A model generated the notes under the pieces. That model did not search any database and was not told where the DNA came from. It was given only the letters and a program-made list of their open reading frames with translations. The position numbers and the translations under genes were made by a program. From Nostoc sp. 'Peltigera membranacea cyanobiont' N6 (GTDB taxonomy: Bacteria; Cyanobacteriota; Cyanobacteriia; Cyanobacteriales; Nostocaceae), in NCBI RefSeq assembly GCF_002949735.1, contig NZ_CP026681.1, positions 372,001-436,000 of the forward strand: a stretch of DNA of 64,000 nt, given 5' to 3'. This document shows, piece by piece, positions 36,329 through 44,279 of this stretch; the first letter of the stretch is position 1; every line of letters starts with the position of its first letter.

Positions 36329-37549
36329 ATGGAGAGCAAAAATCATAGCAGACCCATATTTGTCTTATTTTTGACTGTATTTATAGACTTGCTGGGCTTC
36401 GGAATTATTCTACCGATACTGCCTTTGTATGCTGAACAATTCGGCGCAAACCCGAATGAAGCCACTCTGCTTGTAGCGATTTATTCTTTAATGCAGTTCT
36501 TATTTGCACCATTATGGGGCAGATTTAGCGATCGCTACGGTCGTCGTCCAATTTTATTACTGACTCTATTTGGTTCTGTAATTGCATACACAGGCTTAAG
36601 CTTTGCCAATTCATTATGGATGTTGTTTCTGGCTCGTAGTCTTGCGGGGATGATGGCAGGAAATATTAGTACCGCTCAGGCGTACATTGCAGATATTACC
36701 ACACCAGTTAATCGGGCGCGTGGTATGGGCATAATCGGAGCAGCTTTTGGTCTTGGCTTCATTCTCGGCCCAGCGATTGGAGGTCTGCTGATTGGGTCAG
36801 ATCCGAACAACGCTAACTTTCATCTACCATCCTTGTTCGCAGGTGGATTTTCTTTATTAGCGTTGCTTTGTGCTTTGATATTACTTCCAGAATCTCTAAA
36901 TTCTGAAACTAAAGCCAAAATCCAAGTTCATCGCCACCGTCAGCGACGGCTGAACTTACTACAACTGTCACAGCGTCCACAGTTTTGTGTGCTTGTAGGC
37001 ATTTACTTTTTAGTAACCTTTGCGGTTGCAGCTATGGACTCTACATTGGCTTTATGGTCTAAGCAGCAATTAAACTGGGGCCCTCAACAAACTAGTTATC
37101 TTTTTGCTTTCATGGGGATTGTCAGCACAATAATTCAAGGAGGACTAATCGGATTCCTCAAGAAACATTTTGGCGAAGTCAAGTTACTTATCTTGGGAAT
37201 ATTAGGGTTAGGTTTAGGATTACTACTAATTGGATTTTCACAAAGCTTAATTTTGTTGTTGGTCGCTACTACACTTGTGGCATTAGGAATTAGTATTAGC
37301 CAACCAATATTGAATAGTCTAATTTCCCAGATGACAGCCCCAGAAGAGCAAGGGCAAATATTAGGAATTGCCAGTTCTTGCTCTGCCTTAGCACGCATCT
37401 GTGGGCCAACATGGGCAGGAGTTAGTTTTATGAAATTTGGGATTTATGCTCCTTTTTTAAGTGGAGCTTTAGTAATGCTAGTCGCTTTGACTCTTAGTTT
37501 TCGAGTGACTAAAAATGTATATGAAGTCAAGACAGAGCGTATCGCCTGA
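36329..37549 (+). CDS. MFS drug exporter, TetA-like
   Basis: The 406-residue protein has about twelve membrane helices and the drug:H+ antiporter-1 signatures: D-L-L-G-F-G-I-I-L-P near 20, motif A G-R-F-S-D-R-Y-G-R-R-P near 65, and G-A-A-F-G-L-G-F-I-L-G-P near 137, the motif C position. It most resembles the tetracycline-resistance (TetA) branch, though many such proteins export other compounds. The ATG at 36329 has AAAAGGGA about 10 bases upstream and is preferred over a frame extension to 36230. Confidence 0.9.
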   Translation: MESKNHSRPIFVLFLTVFIDLLGFGIILPILPLYAEQFGANPNEATLLVAIYSLMQFLFAPLWGRFSDRYGRRPILLLTLFGSVIAYTGLSFANSLWMLFLARSLAGMMAGNISTAQAYIADITTPVNRARGMGIIGAAFGLGFILGPAIGGLLIGSDPNNANFHLPSLFAGGFSLLALLCALILLPESLNSETKAKIQVHRHRQRRLNLLQLSQRPQFCVLVGIYFLVTFAVAAMDSTLALWSKQQLNWGPQQTSYLFAFMGIVSTIIQGGLIGFLKKHFGEVKLLILGILGLGLGLLLIGFSQSLILLLVATTLVALGISISQPILNSLISQMTAPEEQGQILGIASSCSALARICGPTWAGVSFMKFGIYAPFLSGALVMLVALTLSFRVTKNVYEVKTERIA

Positions 37550-37660
37550 CAATCTAGTACAACAAGGCAAAAGTAAAAAGAAAGAACGCTGATTTTGTAG
37601 GATGTCTAGCGATTTTAAATGGGTGGCTTATTTCCGCCGTGACGTACAAGGTCTTAATTA

Positions 37661-37702
37661 AGAATTAAGAATTACGAATTACGAATTACGAATTACGAAT
37701 TA
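37661..37702. repeat. Short tandem repeat TTACGAA
   Basis: Four to five direct copies of a 9-bp unit (TTACGAATT) sit directly in front of the next gene; its ATG is at 37705. The complementary repeat TAATTCGTAA recurs at 60006-60038. Confidence 0.85.
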
Positions 37703-37704
37703 AT

Positions 37705-38682
37705 ATGACAGGTCGCCGAGTATTATTTTTAGGCATTTTTATAAGCATCCTCCTCACCTATGCAATTTGGATTGGTGGGAGCATTCCTGCAAGTATCATC
37801 AAACTTCCTGACCAAGGATTAAACTGGTACTATTGGAAGCTTCCCCAACCGACTTTTTGGAGTCGAGCGACGGCTTGGGGTATGTACCTTGGGCATCAGT
37901 TTAGCATCTGGGCGTGTATCTTGTGGGCGCAGCGATCGCAGTTGAAATACAAATCAGCATTGCACCCGATTAATTACCTCATGCTTGCCATTAACGGTGC
38001 ATTCATCGCTTTACACTTCCTCCAGACCTATATTTGGTACGATGCTCTAGCTCAAGATACTTCAATTTGGGCTTCTCAAGGTGCAGTTGTCCTCCTACTG
38101 GTGTTCGTACTGATTTTAGAAACGCCTCGACGCGGTTTGTTTTTTGGCAATTCTGTGCCATTCCATCAACAGTTTTTGCAAATTATCAAGCTGTACCACG
38201 GCTATTTTTTCTCCTTCGCTGCTATCTACACCTTCTGGTATCATCCAATGGAAGCGACTGTGGGGCACTTAATTGGTTTTCTTTATATGTTCTTGCTTCT
38301 GCTCCAATCGTCGTTGATCTTTAACCGCGCTCATACAAACCGTTGGTGGACGTTCTCTTTGGAAATTACGGTGGTTTTACATAGTGTGATTGTGTCGTTG
38401 ATGCTGGGACAAAGCAAGTGGCCAACATTTCTCTTTGGTTTTCTTGGCATTCTCGTGCTGACTCAACTCCACGGTTTACCTGTGGGTATCTGGACTAAAC
38501 GTACTATCTACGGAGCCTTTTTAGTGAGTGTACTGGCGGTTTATGGACTGACTGAACGCGGCTTGGGCAGAATTTATGAAGTAACCTATATTCCTCTAAT
38601 TGAGTTTGGGCTAGTTGGCACAATTTACTTAATTTTCCTGCTCATCTTATGGGGAATTTCTCGTGTACCTGTGAAGACGTAA
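37705..38682 (+). CDS. Integral membrane protein of unknown function
   Basis: The 325-residue protein has about nine hydrophobic helices separated by short loops, with several conserved-looking aromatic and His positions: Y-L-G-H-Q-F-S-I-W, A-L-H-F-L-Q-T-Y-I-W-Y, Y-H-G-Y-F-F-S-F and W-Y-H-P-M-E-A-T. Paired His residues in helices could coordinate a cofactor, but this is speculative. I do not recognise the family. The tandem repeat immediately upstream leaves only 2 bases before the ATG, so no ribosome-binding site is evident. Confidence 0.75.
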   Translation: MTGRRVLFLGIFISILLTYAIWIGGSIPASIIKLPDQGLNWYYWKLPQPTFWSRATAWGMYLGHQFSIWACILWAQRSQLKYKSALHPINYLMLAINGAFIALHFLQTYIWYDALAQDTSIWASQGAVVLLLVFVLILETPRRGLFFGNSVPFHQQFLQIIKLYHGYFFSFAAIYTFWYHPMEATVGHLIGFLYMFLLLLQSSLIFNRAHTNRWWTFSLEITVVLHSVIVSLMLGQSKWPTFLFGFLGILVLTQLHGLPVGIWTKRTIYGAFLVSVLAVYGLTERGLGRIYEVTYIPLIEFGLVGTIYLIFLLILWGISRVPVKT

Positions 38683-38821
38683 TATCATGTCAGAGTTTAA
38701 TAACTCATCTGGGATATTTTAGATAAATTTTAAATAATTTAAATATTCTTTAAGTATCCACAATTATGTCCTTTATTATCACGTTTTATAGGAGATTTTT
38801 TTTTGAAATAATTAATTCTGC

Positions 38822-39310
38822 CTAATTATTAAGATTTCTATCGAAAATCCAATGTTCAAACTCATGTAGAGAATACACAATTGGCGGTATATTCAACTCT
38901 ATACGAGAGCAATAGTCAGTTTGCTTTACCATCTCCTCAAATACTTTAGGGATGTCTGAAAAGTTTTTTTGTATACACCTAACACTTGGAGATCCCCCTA
39001 AATCCACGCCACTTGCTTCACTTGGGGAGACCCCAAGACCGCAGTGGCTCCCCTTAAAAAGGGGGACTTTAAGACTCTTATTCCCCCCTTAAAAAGGGGG
39101 GTTAGGGGGATCAACAAATATTTGATACTTCTCAGACATTCTCTTAGATGCAGCAAGACTATCATAAAAAGTCAAAATAAGAGGAATCACTGGCTTGTCG
39201 TGAAGAACAAAAGCTTTTACTGTGTTGCCAGTTTGCTAAAATTTGGTAGGCATAATCCATTAATTCTGCCTACGTCATTTTCGGATATTTCTGTTAAAAA
39301 ACTTACAATT
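38822..39310 (-). pseudogene. Disrupted hypothetical gene, split by a family A element
   Basis: Reading the minus strand, 39310-39217 encodes S-K-I-V-S-F-L-T-E-I-S-E-N-D-V-G-R, ending in a stop. A change of frame near 39215 continues as K-A-F-V-L-H-D-K-P-V-I-P-L-I-L-T-F-Y-D-S-L. The element at 38948-39144 then interrupts. Coding resumes as I-P-K-V-F-E-E-M-V-K-Q-T-D-Y-C, ending E-H-W-I-F-D-R-N-L-N-N. It thus has at least one frameshift and one insertion. No family is recognised. Confidence 0.6.
38948..39144. repeat. Family A element (copy 3) with inserted element C
   Basis: Ends AGGGATGTCTGAAAAGT and its near complement enclose GATCCCCCTAAATCC arms. A 47-bp segment (39004-39050, containing CTTGGGGAGACCCCAAG and CCACTTGC) lies inside the arm. 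The same segment type occurs inside the elements at 21706 and 53660. Confidence 0.8.
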
Positions 39311-40756
39311 TTACTCAGCACTACTAATGTTTTTTTGCTGTTGATAACGCTGTTTAAACTGCTGTTGTTGTATTTTATGATCCACAATTGGGTCGGGATA
39401 ACCAACAGCATGACGTTCTAAAGGTGGAATTTTCCCAGTAACTAAATATTCTGTATCTACAGATCGTAATTCTGATACCCATTGCCGAATATATTCCCCA
39501 TCTGGGTCAAATTTTTGTGTTTGACTAGCTGGATTGAAAATCCGCACAGGTTTAGGGTCCATGCCGCTAGAAGCACTCCATTGCCAACCGCCATTATTAG
39601 CAGATAAATCTCCATCAATCAACTTCTGCATAAAGTATTTTTCTCCCAATTGGGGATTAATTAGCAAGTCTTTAGTGAGGAAACTAGCGACAATCATCCG
39701 ACAGCGATTGTGCATCCAGCCGCTTTCGTTTAACTGGCGCATTGCTGCATCTACAATAGGGTAGCCAGTTCTTCCTTCACACCAAGCTTGGAAATATTCT
39801 TCATTAGTTTCCCAAGGAAAGTTTTTGAAGGTGTCGCGGAAAGCACCATCAGCTAATTCCGGGAAGTTATACATTGCGTGTTGATAAAATTCCCGCCAAG
39901 CTAATTCTTGTTGCCACGTGCGAATATTAACTGCTGTTTCTTCACTACGACTATTTTCTAGTGCTTCTATAGTGGCTTGCCAAACGGTGCGAATGCCAAT
40001 TACGCCAAATTTTAATGCTGCACTCAGTTGCGATGTGCCGTCTACTGCGGGGAAATTTCGCTGTTCTTGATATTCAGTAATAGCTTTATAAGTAAATTCT
40101 TCTAATCGTTCTTGCGCCGCCGCTTCTCCCGGTGCAATAATTAATGGTTCATCCCAAATAAACCCTAAATCTTTTGCTAAAGGTAATGCGATCGCTCCTG
40201 CAAGTTTTGCAGTTTTCTGTTCAGCTTCCGTTAACCCCTCAACATTTTGTAGTGTTTCAACTGGGTTCGCTTTCGGTTTGGTAATCCAATTTTTCCAGAA
40301 GGGTGTGTAAACAGTGTAAGGACTATTACCACCGGTGCGGATCTCATCTGGAGAGTTGAGGATTTGATCCCAGTTTTGGTTAAGGAACTCAATGCCTTTT
40401 TCTTTGAGGGAATTTATAATATTGCGATCGCGTTCTTGAGAATAAGGTTCTACATCCCAATTCCAAAAAACAGCTTTGGCATTTAATGCCTCTGCTAAAG
40501 CTGGTATTGCTTGTACGGGATTAGCGTGGAGTATTAATAACTGGCTACCAACTTCAGCATATCGCTCTTGGAGTTTCTGCAAACAGCCAATCATATAAGT
40601 TACTCTCACCGGAGCAACATCATCCCGTTCCAGAATGTGCGGATCGAGGCAAAACACGCCCACCACCTTCGGACTCTGCTGTTTTGCCGCAGCCAGTCCC
40701 GTATTGTCAGAAATGCGTAAATCGCGCCGATGCCAAAACAGAATTAAGTCAGACAT
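39311..40756 (-). CDS. phr: Class I CPD photolyase
   Basis: Photolyase repairs cyclobutane pyrimidine dimers using blue light. The 481-residue product starts M-S-D-L-I-L-F-W-H-R-R-D-L-R, the antenna domain. The FAD-binding half carries G-T-S-Q-L-S-A-A-L-K-F-G, W-Q-Q-E-L-A-W-R-E-F-Y, G-W-M-H-N-R-C-R-M-I and D-G-D-L-S-A-N-N-G-G-W-Q-W, including the FAD-proximal Trp positions. Cyanobacterial members usually use an 8-HDF antenna; that is inferred. The ATG at 40756 is preferred over 40807 on N-terminal conservation. Confidence 0.95.
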   Translation of the reverse strand: MSDLILFWHRRDLRISDNTGLAAAKQQSPKVVGVFCLDPHILERDDVAPVRVTYMIGCLQKLQERYAEVGSQLLILHANPVQAIPALAEALNAKAVFWNWDVEPYSQERDRNIINSLKEKGIEFLNQNWDQILNSPDEIRTGGNSPYTVYTPFWKNWITKPKANPVETLQNVEGLTEAEQKTAKLAGAIALPLAKDLGFIWDEPLIIAPGEAAAQERLEEFTYKAITEYQEQRNFPAVDGTSQLSAALKFGVIGIRTVWQATIEALENSRSEETAVNIRTWQQELAWREFYQHAMYNFPELADGAFRDTFKNFPWETNEEYFQAWCEGRTGYPIVDAAMRQLNESGWMHNRCRMIVASFLTKDLLINPQLGEKYFMQKLIDGDLSANNGGWQWSASSGMDPKPVRIFNPASQTQKFDPDGEYIRQWVSELRSVDTEYLVTGKIPPLERHAVGYPDPIVDHKIQQQQFKQRYQQQKNISSAE

Positions 40757-40986
40757 TCTATGCTGCATATAGTTCACCCGTACTAGCTTAGATGCTAGTG
40801 GTACCAATGAACATCATTCTGGCGATAAATTTCTTTTGTTGATGGGGATTGGGGATTGGGGATTGGAGGTGAATCAAATTAACAGGATATCATGGGGAAA
40901 TTAAACCCCGGTTTGTCAGTCGGGATAGTGGCTTTTTATTTCAAAGAAGAGTATACTCTTCTTAACAGTTAATTAGTCTTTTTGTC

Positions 40987-41541
40987 ATGGCTAACCTACT
41001 ACTTGACGACGGTACGATTGAGAGTAATTTAAGCGAAATAGCTCGTGAACTTGCGCCTCTTGGCGTTCAACTCAGACACTACGACCCAGGAACATCGCTA
41101 CTCTTCCCCAATCTGTTAGACCAGGACGTTTTAACTGAGTCTGAGAAACGTTATTGTGTAGAACTCCATAACAGCGTTTTTGAGTTTCTTCAGCAAGAAA
41201 ATGGCACTATCTGGTGTGACTTGCTAAATATACATCCAGGTTCCTTTAATCTTCGCCATTTGATAGCAACTTATGGCCGTTACCACACTCATCCTGCGGC
41301 TGAACCCTTCTACGTGTTGGTAGGAGAAATGATTTATGGCTTCGTGCGACCCGATGGCAGCCAAGTCCAGCTTTTAGTTCAGGCACAAGACTATCTCTAC
41401 ATCCCTGCTGACGTTGAGCATTGGTGCAGCCCGACTGCATCGTTAAATTGCAAAGCGGTACGCTATTTTGCGATCGCTGAAGGTTGGGTTCCCAATTATA
41501 CAGGTACTCAAGTGAGCGATTCACTCAACAAGCCGCGTTAA
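40987..41541 (+). CDS. Acireductone-dioxygenase-like cupin
   Basis: The 184-residue protein is a small cupin. R-Y-H-T-H-P-A-A-E-P-F-Y matches the HxHxxxE metal-binding motif and E-H-W-C supplies the second-motif His, the four-ligand arrangement of acireductone dioxygenase (methionine salvage). The N-terminus L-L-D-D-G-T-I-E-S-N also fits that family. Other methionine-salvage genes are not adjacent. It might be a different cupin dioxygenase, so only the family is firm. Confidence 0.8.
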   Translation: MANLLLDDGTIESNLSEIARELAPLGVQLRHYDPGTSLLFPNLLDQDVLTESEKRYCVELHNSVFEFLQQENGTIWCDLLNIHPGSFNLRHLIATYGRYHTHPAAEPFYVLVGEMIYGFVRPDGSQVQLLVQAQDYLYIPADVEHWCSPTASLNCKAVRYFAIAEGWVPNYTGTQVSDSLNKPR

Positions 41542-41568
41542 AGCTTAATGTTATAAAAGCTGACTACT

Positions 41569-42366
41569 TTACTCAACTTCTTCACAGTGAATTAACAGTT
41601 TTTCCATCGCTTCTGCTAGAGAAATCAACTCTGTCCAAGAGGAACCAGTAACTAAATTTTGAGCATGAGCTAACCGGTTTCGTAACTGTTCAGCAGATTT
41701 GAGGAAACGTTCGCCAAACCGCTTGGATTTTAGTCCGAGTCGATCGAGAAGTTCTGGCTGATTTAAAATCAACTCTCGTTTATCACAGAATTGCAGATAA
41801 TCTAACAAATCGGTAGCTTCGTTTCTTTCTTGGCTTTCTCGCCATAGCCGTTGAGCAACTTCTAAACGCTCAGGTTTGAGGACTTTTTGCCAAGAATCTT
41901 GGGGATAGTAAATCCGCACCAGTCGCAGTAGATTCATTTCTAGCAGCGTTACCAAGCCAAAGAGTAGCATTCGCGCGGGTGCTTTCTGCAAGTCGCCACA
42001 GGTAACAATCCCACTTACCTGATTGCAGTCTAAAACAAACAATCGCGGAGTTTGTTGTAGGATAGGTAGTAACTTTATCAGTGGGGTAGAAATAGCTATT
42101 AGTTCTTTGGGATGAAACACTCGTTGATAGTCGCTACATTTGCCTTCTTTGCCTTGCATCAAACTAGAGCGTTCTACATAACCACTTATAATATCTCCCG
42201 TCTCAACGCCGATAACATCAAAATTTTGTGCTTGCATCCAATGCAGCACTTCTGTCACCTCTGCATCAGCTGGCATAGCTTTGAGGGGTTCTGCCACGTA
42301 TTCAATAGTGATATTGTTCTCAAATAAACTCCGCAGGTCTTGAGAACGCGATTTTAGGTGTTTCAT
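41569..42366 (-). CDS. CBS-like domain fused to HEPN-like domain
   Basis: The 265-residue protein has an N-terminal half that looks like a CBS pair: V-T-E-V-L-H-W-M, F-D-V-I-G-V-E-T-G, V-S-G-I-V-T-C-G-D-L. The helical C-terminal half ends with L-R-N-R-L-A-H-A-Q-N-L, which contains the Rx4H signature of HEPN domains. CBS pairs bind adenosine nucleotides, and HEPN proteins are often ribonucleases. A nucleotide-gated RNase is one possible reading, but it is inference only. The gene stands alone and is convergent with the cupin gene. Confidence 0.7.
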   Translation of the reverse strand: MKHLKSRSQDLRSLFENNITIEYVAEPLKAMPADAEVTEVLHWMQAQNFDVIGVETGDIISGYVERSSLMQGKEGKCSDYQRVFHPKELIAISTPLIKLLPILQQTPRLFVLDCNQVSGIVTCGDLQKAPARMLLFGLVTLLEMNLLRLVRIYYPQDSWQKVLKPERLEVAQRLWRESQERNEATDLLDYLQFCDKRELILNQPELLDRLGLKSKRFGERFLKSAEQLRNRLAHAQNLVTGSSWTELISLAEAMEKLLIHCEEVE

Positions 42367-42408
42367 CCCCCGGTTGTGAACTCACGTTAGATCGTTCTAT
42401 GGCACTCA

Positions 42409-42497
42409 TGCGATGTCTGCGACGGGCTACGCCTACGCCTGTAGGGTTTTCTGCCAGATTACCTTTGCATAGGCGTAGCTCAATCTAGGCATCGCTA
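42409..42497. repeat. Small dispersed repeats
   Basis: GATGTCTGCGACGGGCTACG and the following CCTACGCC (about 42414-42441) match the repeat at 18629-18660. A second piece, TAGGCGTAGCTC, at about 42470 is in inverse orientation, so the pair can fold. Confidence 0.65.
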
Positions 42498-42711
42498 TCT
42501 CAACAAATACCATAGACTTAGATCGTACCATCCTAGTTAGTATAAAGTATAGTGACGCTTTGATGTTTTCAAGTAACAAAAGATTTTGCAGCTATAAAAA
42601 AATAAATATTTATGTAGTTATCTGGATCGGATTAGTTGATTAATTTCGCTAAAAATTCCGAAATTTATCGCAAAAAAAATGTTATTACTAAAACGACATA
42701 TCGAATTAATA

Positions 42712-42731
42712 CTTGGTAAAATTTTACCAAG
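42712..42731. promoter_or_regulatory. Perfect 20-bp palindrome, candidate operator
   Basis: CTTGGTAAAATTTTACCAAG is exactly self-complementary and ends 24 bases before the ATG of the RHH-Mop gene. Its position is right for an autoregulatory site bound by the ribbon-helix-helix protein encoded next; this is inferred. Confidence 0.6.
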
Positions 42732-42755
42732 ATAACCAAAACTGATAATATTATT

Positions 42756-43202
42756 ATGCCAAGAAAAGAACAAGGATGGGTTACATTTCAAACTTCAGAG
42801 GATGAACGGAAGATTCTAGAGGAGTTCTGCGAACAATCTCAACGCACCAAGACTGAGATTCTGCGAGAACTCGTGCGTAGTCTCACTCAGCATTCGCCAG
42901 CACCAATATCGCCACCAACTCAGCAAGAAAAACAGGAAGATATCTACTACACTCAAAAGCCTGATATAAAAAGTAGTATTCAAAAAAAATCATTAAAAGT
43001 TAGCTCTCGCAATATTCTTAAAGGTGTTGTTAAACGAGTTGTTTATGGAGCAGTTAATAGTGAGGTAACTTTGGAGATTATTCATAAAGTAGAATTAACC
43101 TCAATTATCACCAGAGCTTCCGCAGAAGAGTTAGAACTATCTGAGGGAAAAGAAGCTTATGCAGTCATTAAATCTAACGATATTGTCATTGCTAGAGAAT
43201 AA
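42756..43202 (+). CDS. Ribbon-helix-helix / Mop (TOBE) fusion protein
   Basis: The 148-residue protein has an N-terminal CopG/RHH-like segment (W-V-T-F-Q-T-S-E-D-E-R-K-I-L, then R-T-K-T-E-I-L-R-E-L-V-R-S-L). A charged linker leads to a C-terminal Mop/TOBE molybdate-binding domain at about 82-148: S-S-R-N-I-L-K-G-V-V-K-R-V, G-A-V-N-S-E-V-T-L-E-I, L-S-E-G-K-E-A-Y-A-V-I-K. A DNA-binding arm fused to an oxyanion-binding domain suggests a molybdate- or tungstate-responsive repressor, analogous to but distinct from ModE. A perfect palindrome lies just upstream. No molybdenum genes are adjacent. Confidence 0.82.
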   Translation: MPRKEQGWVTFQTSEDERKILEEFCEQSQRTKTEILRELVRSLTQHSPAPISPPTQQEKQEDIYYTQKPDIKSSIQKKSLKVSSRNILKGVVKRVVYGAVNSEVTLEIIHKVELTSIITRASAEELELSEGKEAYAVIKSNDIVIARE

Positions 43203-43585
43203 AAATCCTTGATTTTAAGTGTTGGGTATTAATGTTTGATTTGGGAAAACTTCAAGATAAATTGAGTATATATCGCTATTCAGCATCGCAGATCCAAAGG
43301 GAGTATATGGTAAAGTTTTTGCACCACTAAATAGCCCGTTGTAAGTAGAGCGGTGTAATTAAAGATAACTGGCTAGGGCTGTCCTTTGTCATTTTTCACT
43401 AGTAAGGGTTTCAAGCCTATTTACGTTTCGTAAGATAGTCTGGTTTATTTCCACCGACTTACTTACACATCTCGTGTATGTATCTAAAAGATATAAATCA
43501 TTGCTGGGAAAGGAATATAACACGGAAGTATAGAAGAAGACATGGGGATTTATCTTTGCATTTCCCAATCTCTGCATCTTCTTTA
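43203..43585. other. 383-bp intergenic region
   Basis: No supported gene. The sequence is AT-rich. An antisense open frame at 43389-43679 runs into the hairpin element at 43586 and is not credible as a gene. Confidence 0.4.
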
Positions 43586-43710
43586 AGGGACTTCCAAATA
43601 AAAAATACTCAACTACTTCTTGTGGGGTGGGCATCTTGCCCGCCCATATACAAAGGCAGGCAAGATGCCCACCCCACAAGATTGGGTAATTCTATTTGTT
43701 GGAAGTCCCT
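43586..43710. repeat. Element D (copy 1): AGGGACTTCCAA ends, GTGGGCATCTTG core
   Basis: The 125-bp element has perfect 12-bp terminal inverted repeats AGGGACTTCCAA/TTGGAAGTCCCT. Its core is a long hairpin, CTTGTGGGGTGGGCATCTTG facing its complement CAAGATGCCCACCCCACAAG. Copy 2 at 48818 has the same ends but an unrelated core. Confidence 0.88.
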
Positions 43711-44000
43711 AACAGCCTTTTGTTGATTAAAGTTTTCTCATTTCCAGTGGTGTTAAGTCTTTGAGTACGGTAAACCGTATTTGCTTGTTAGTTCCCAAAG
43801 ATTAATTTAATTGTTAAGTTTAGTTACATAAATAAAAAAATGCTGCAAACAAACATTGCTAAACGGGAGAAATTATGAGAAGCCTTAGTATGCTTAACAA
43901 TCAAGACAAACAGGAAAACTATTTATGCAGCCTGGACTTTAGACCGCAGAAGTCAAGCTCTGTCAGAAATAAGACTTAATCAACATTATTTAACATTGCG

Positions 44001-44186
44001 ATGAAAGCTACAGATAAATTGGTGCATTTTTTAGAAGAAGATTTGGGTCTTTCTGGTGGAGCAATTTCTCTTGCTTTGCGACATTGCGAGCAGACTCCCA
44101 ACTTTCTGGCTATGACCCTCTGGCAGTATGGACTGGTAACACTGGATCAGTTATCCCAAATTTTTGATTGGTTGGAAACAGTATAA
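44001..44186 (+). CDS. DUF2949 family protein
   Basis: The 61-residue protein matches cyanobacterial DUF2949: L-V-H-F-L-E-E-D-L-G-L, I-S-L-A-L-R-H-C, and L-W-Q-Y-G-L-V-T-L-D-Q-L near the end. It is compact, helical and soluble. It lies 93 bp upstream of ftsH on the same strand. Function is unknown. Confidence 0.8.
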   Translation: MKATDKLVHFLEEDLGLSGGAISLALRHCEQTPNFLAMTLWQYGLVTLDQLSQIFDWLETV

Positions 44187-44279
44187 GCTGTTGTTTCAAC
44201 TATTTGAATGGTAAATAGTGGACTTTCTACAAAGTCACATTCTCAACAGTTTTCATTTTAAGGATTGGTAACAACATCT

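Noticed and set aside
43389..43679. Minus-strand frame near the GTGGGCATCTTG hairpin
   Set aside because: Most of it is translation of the repeat element; no domain or ribosome-binding site.
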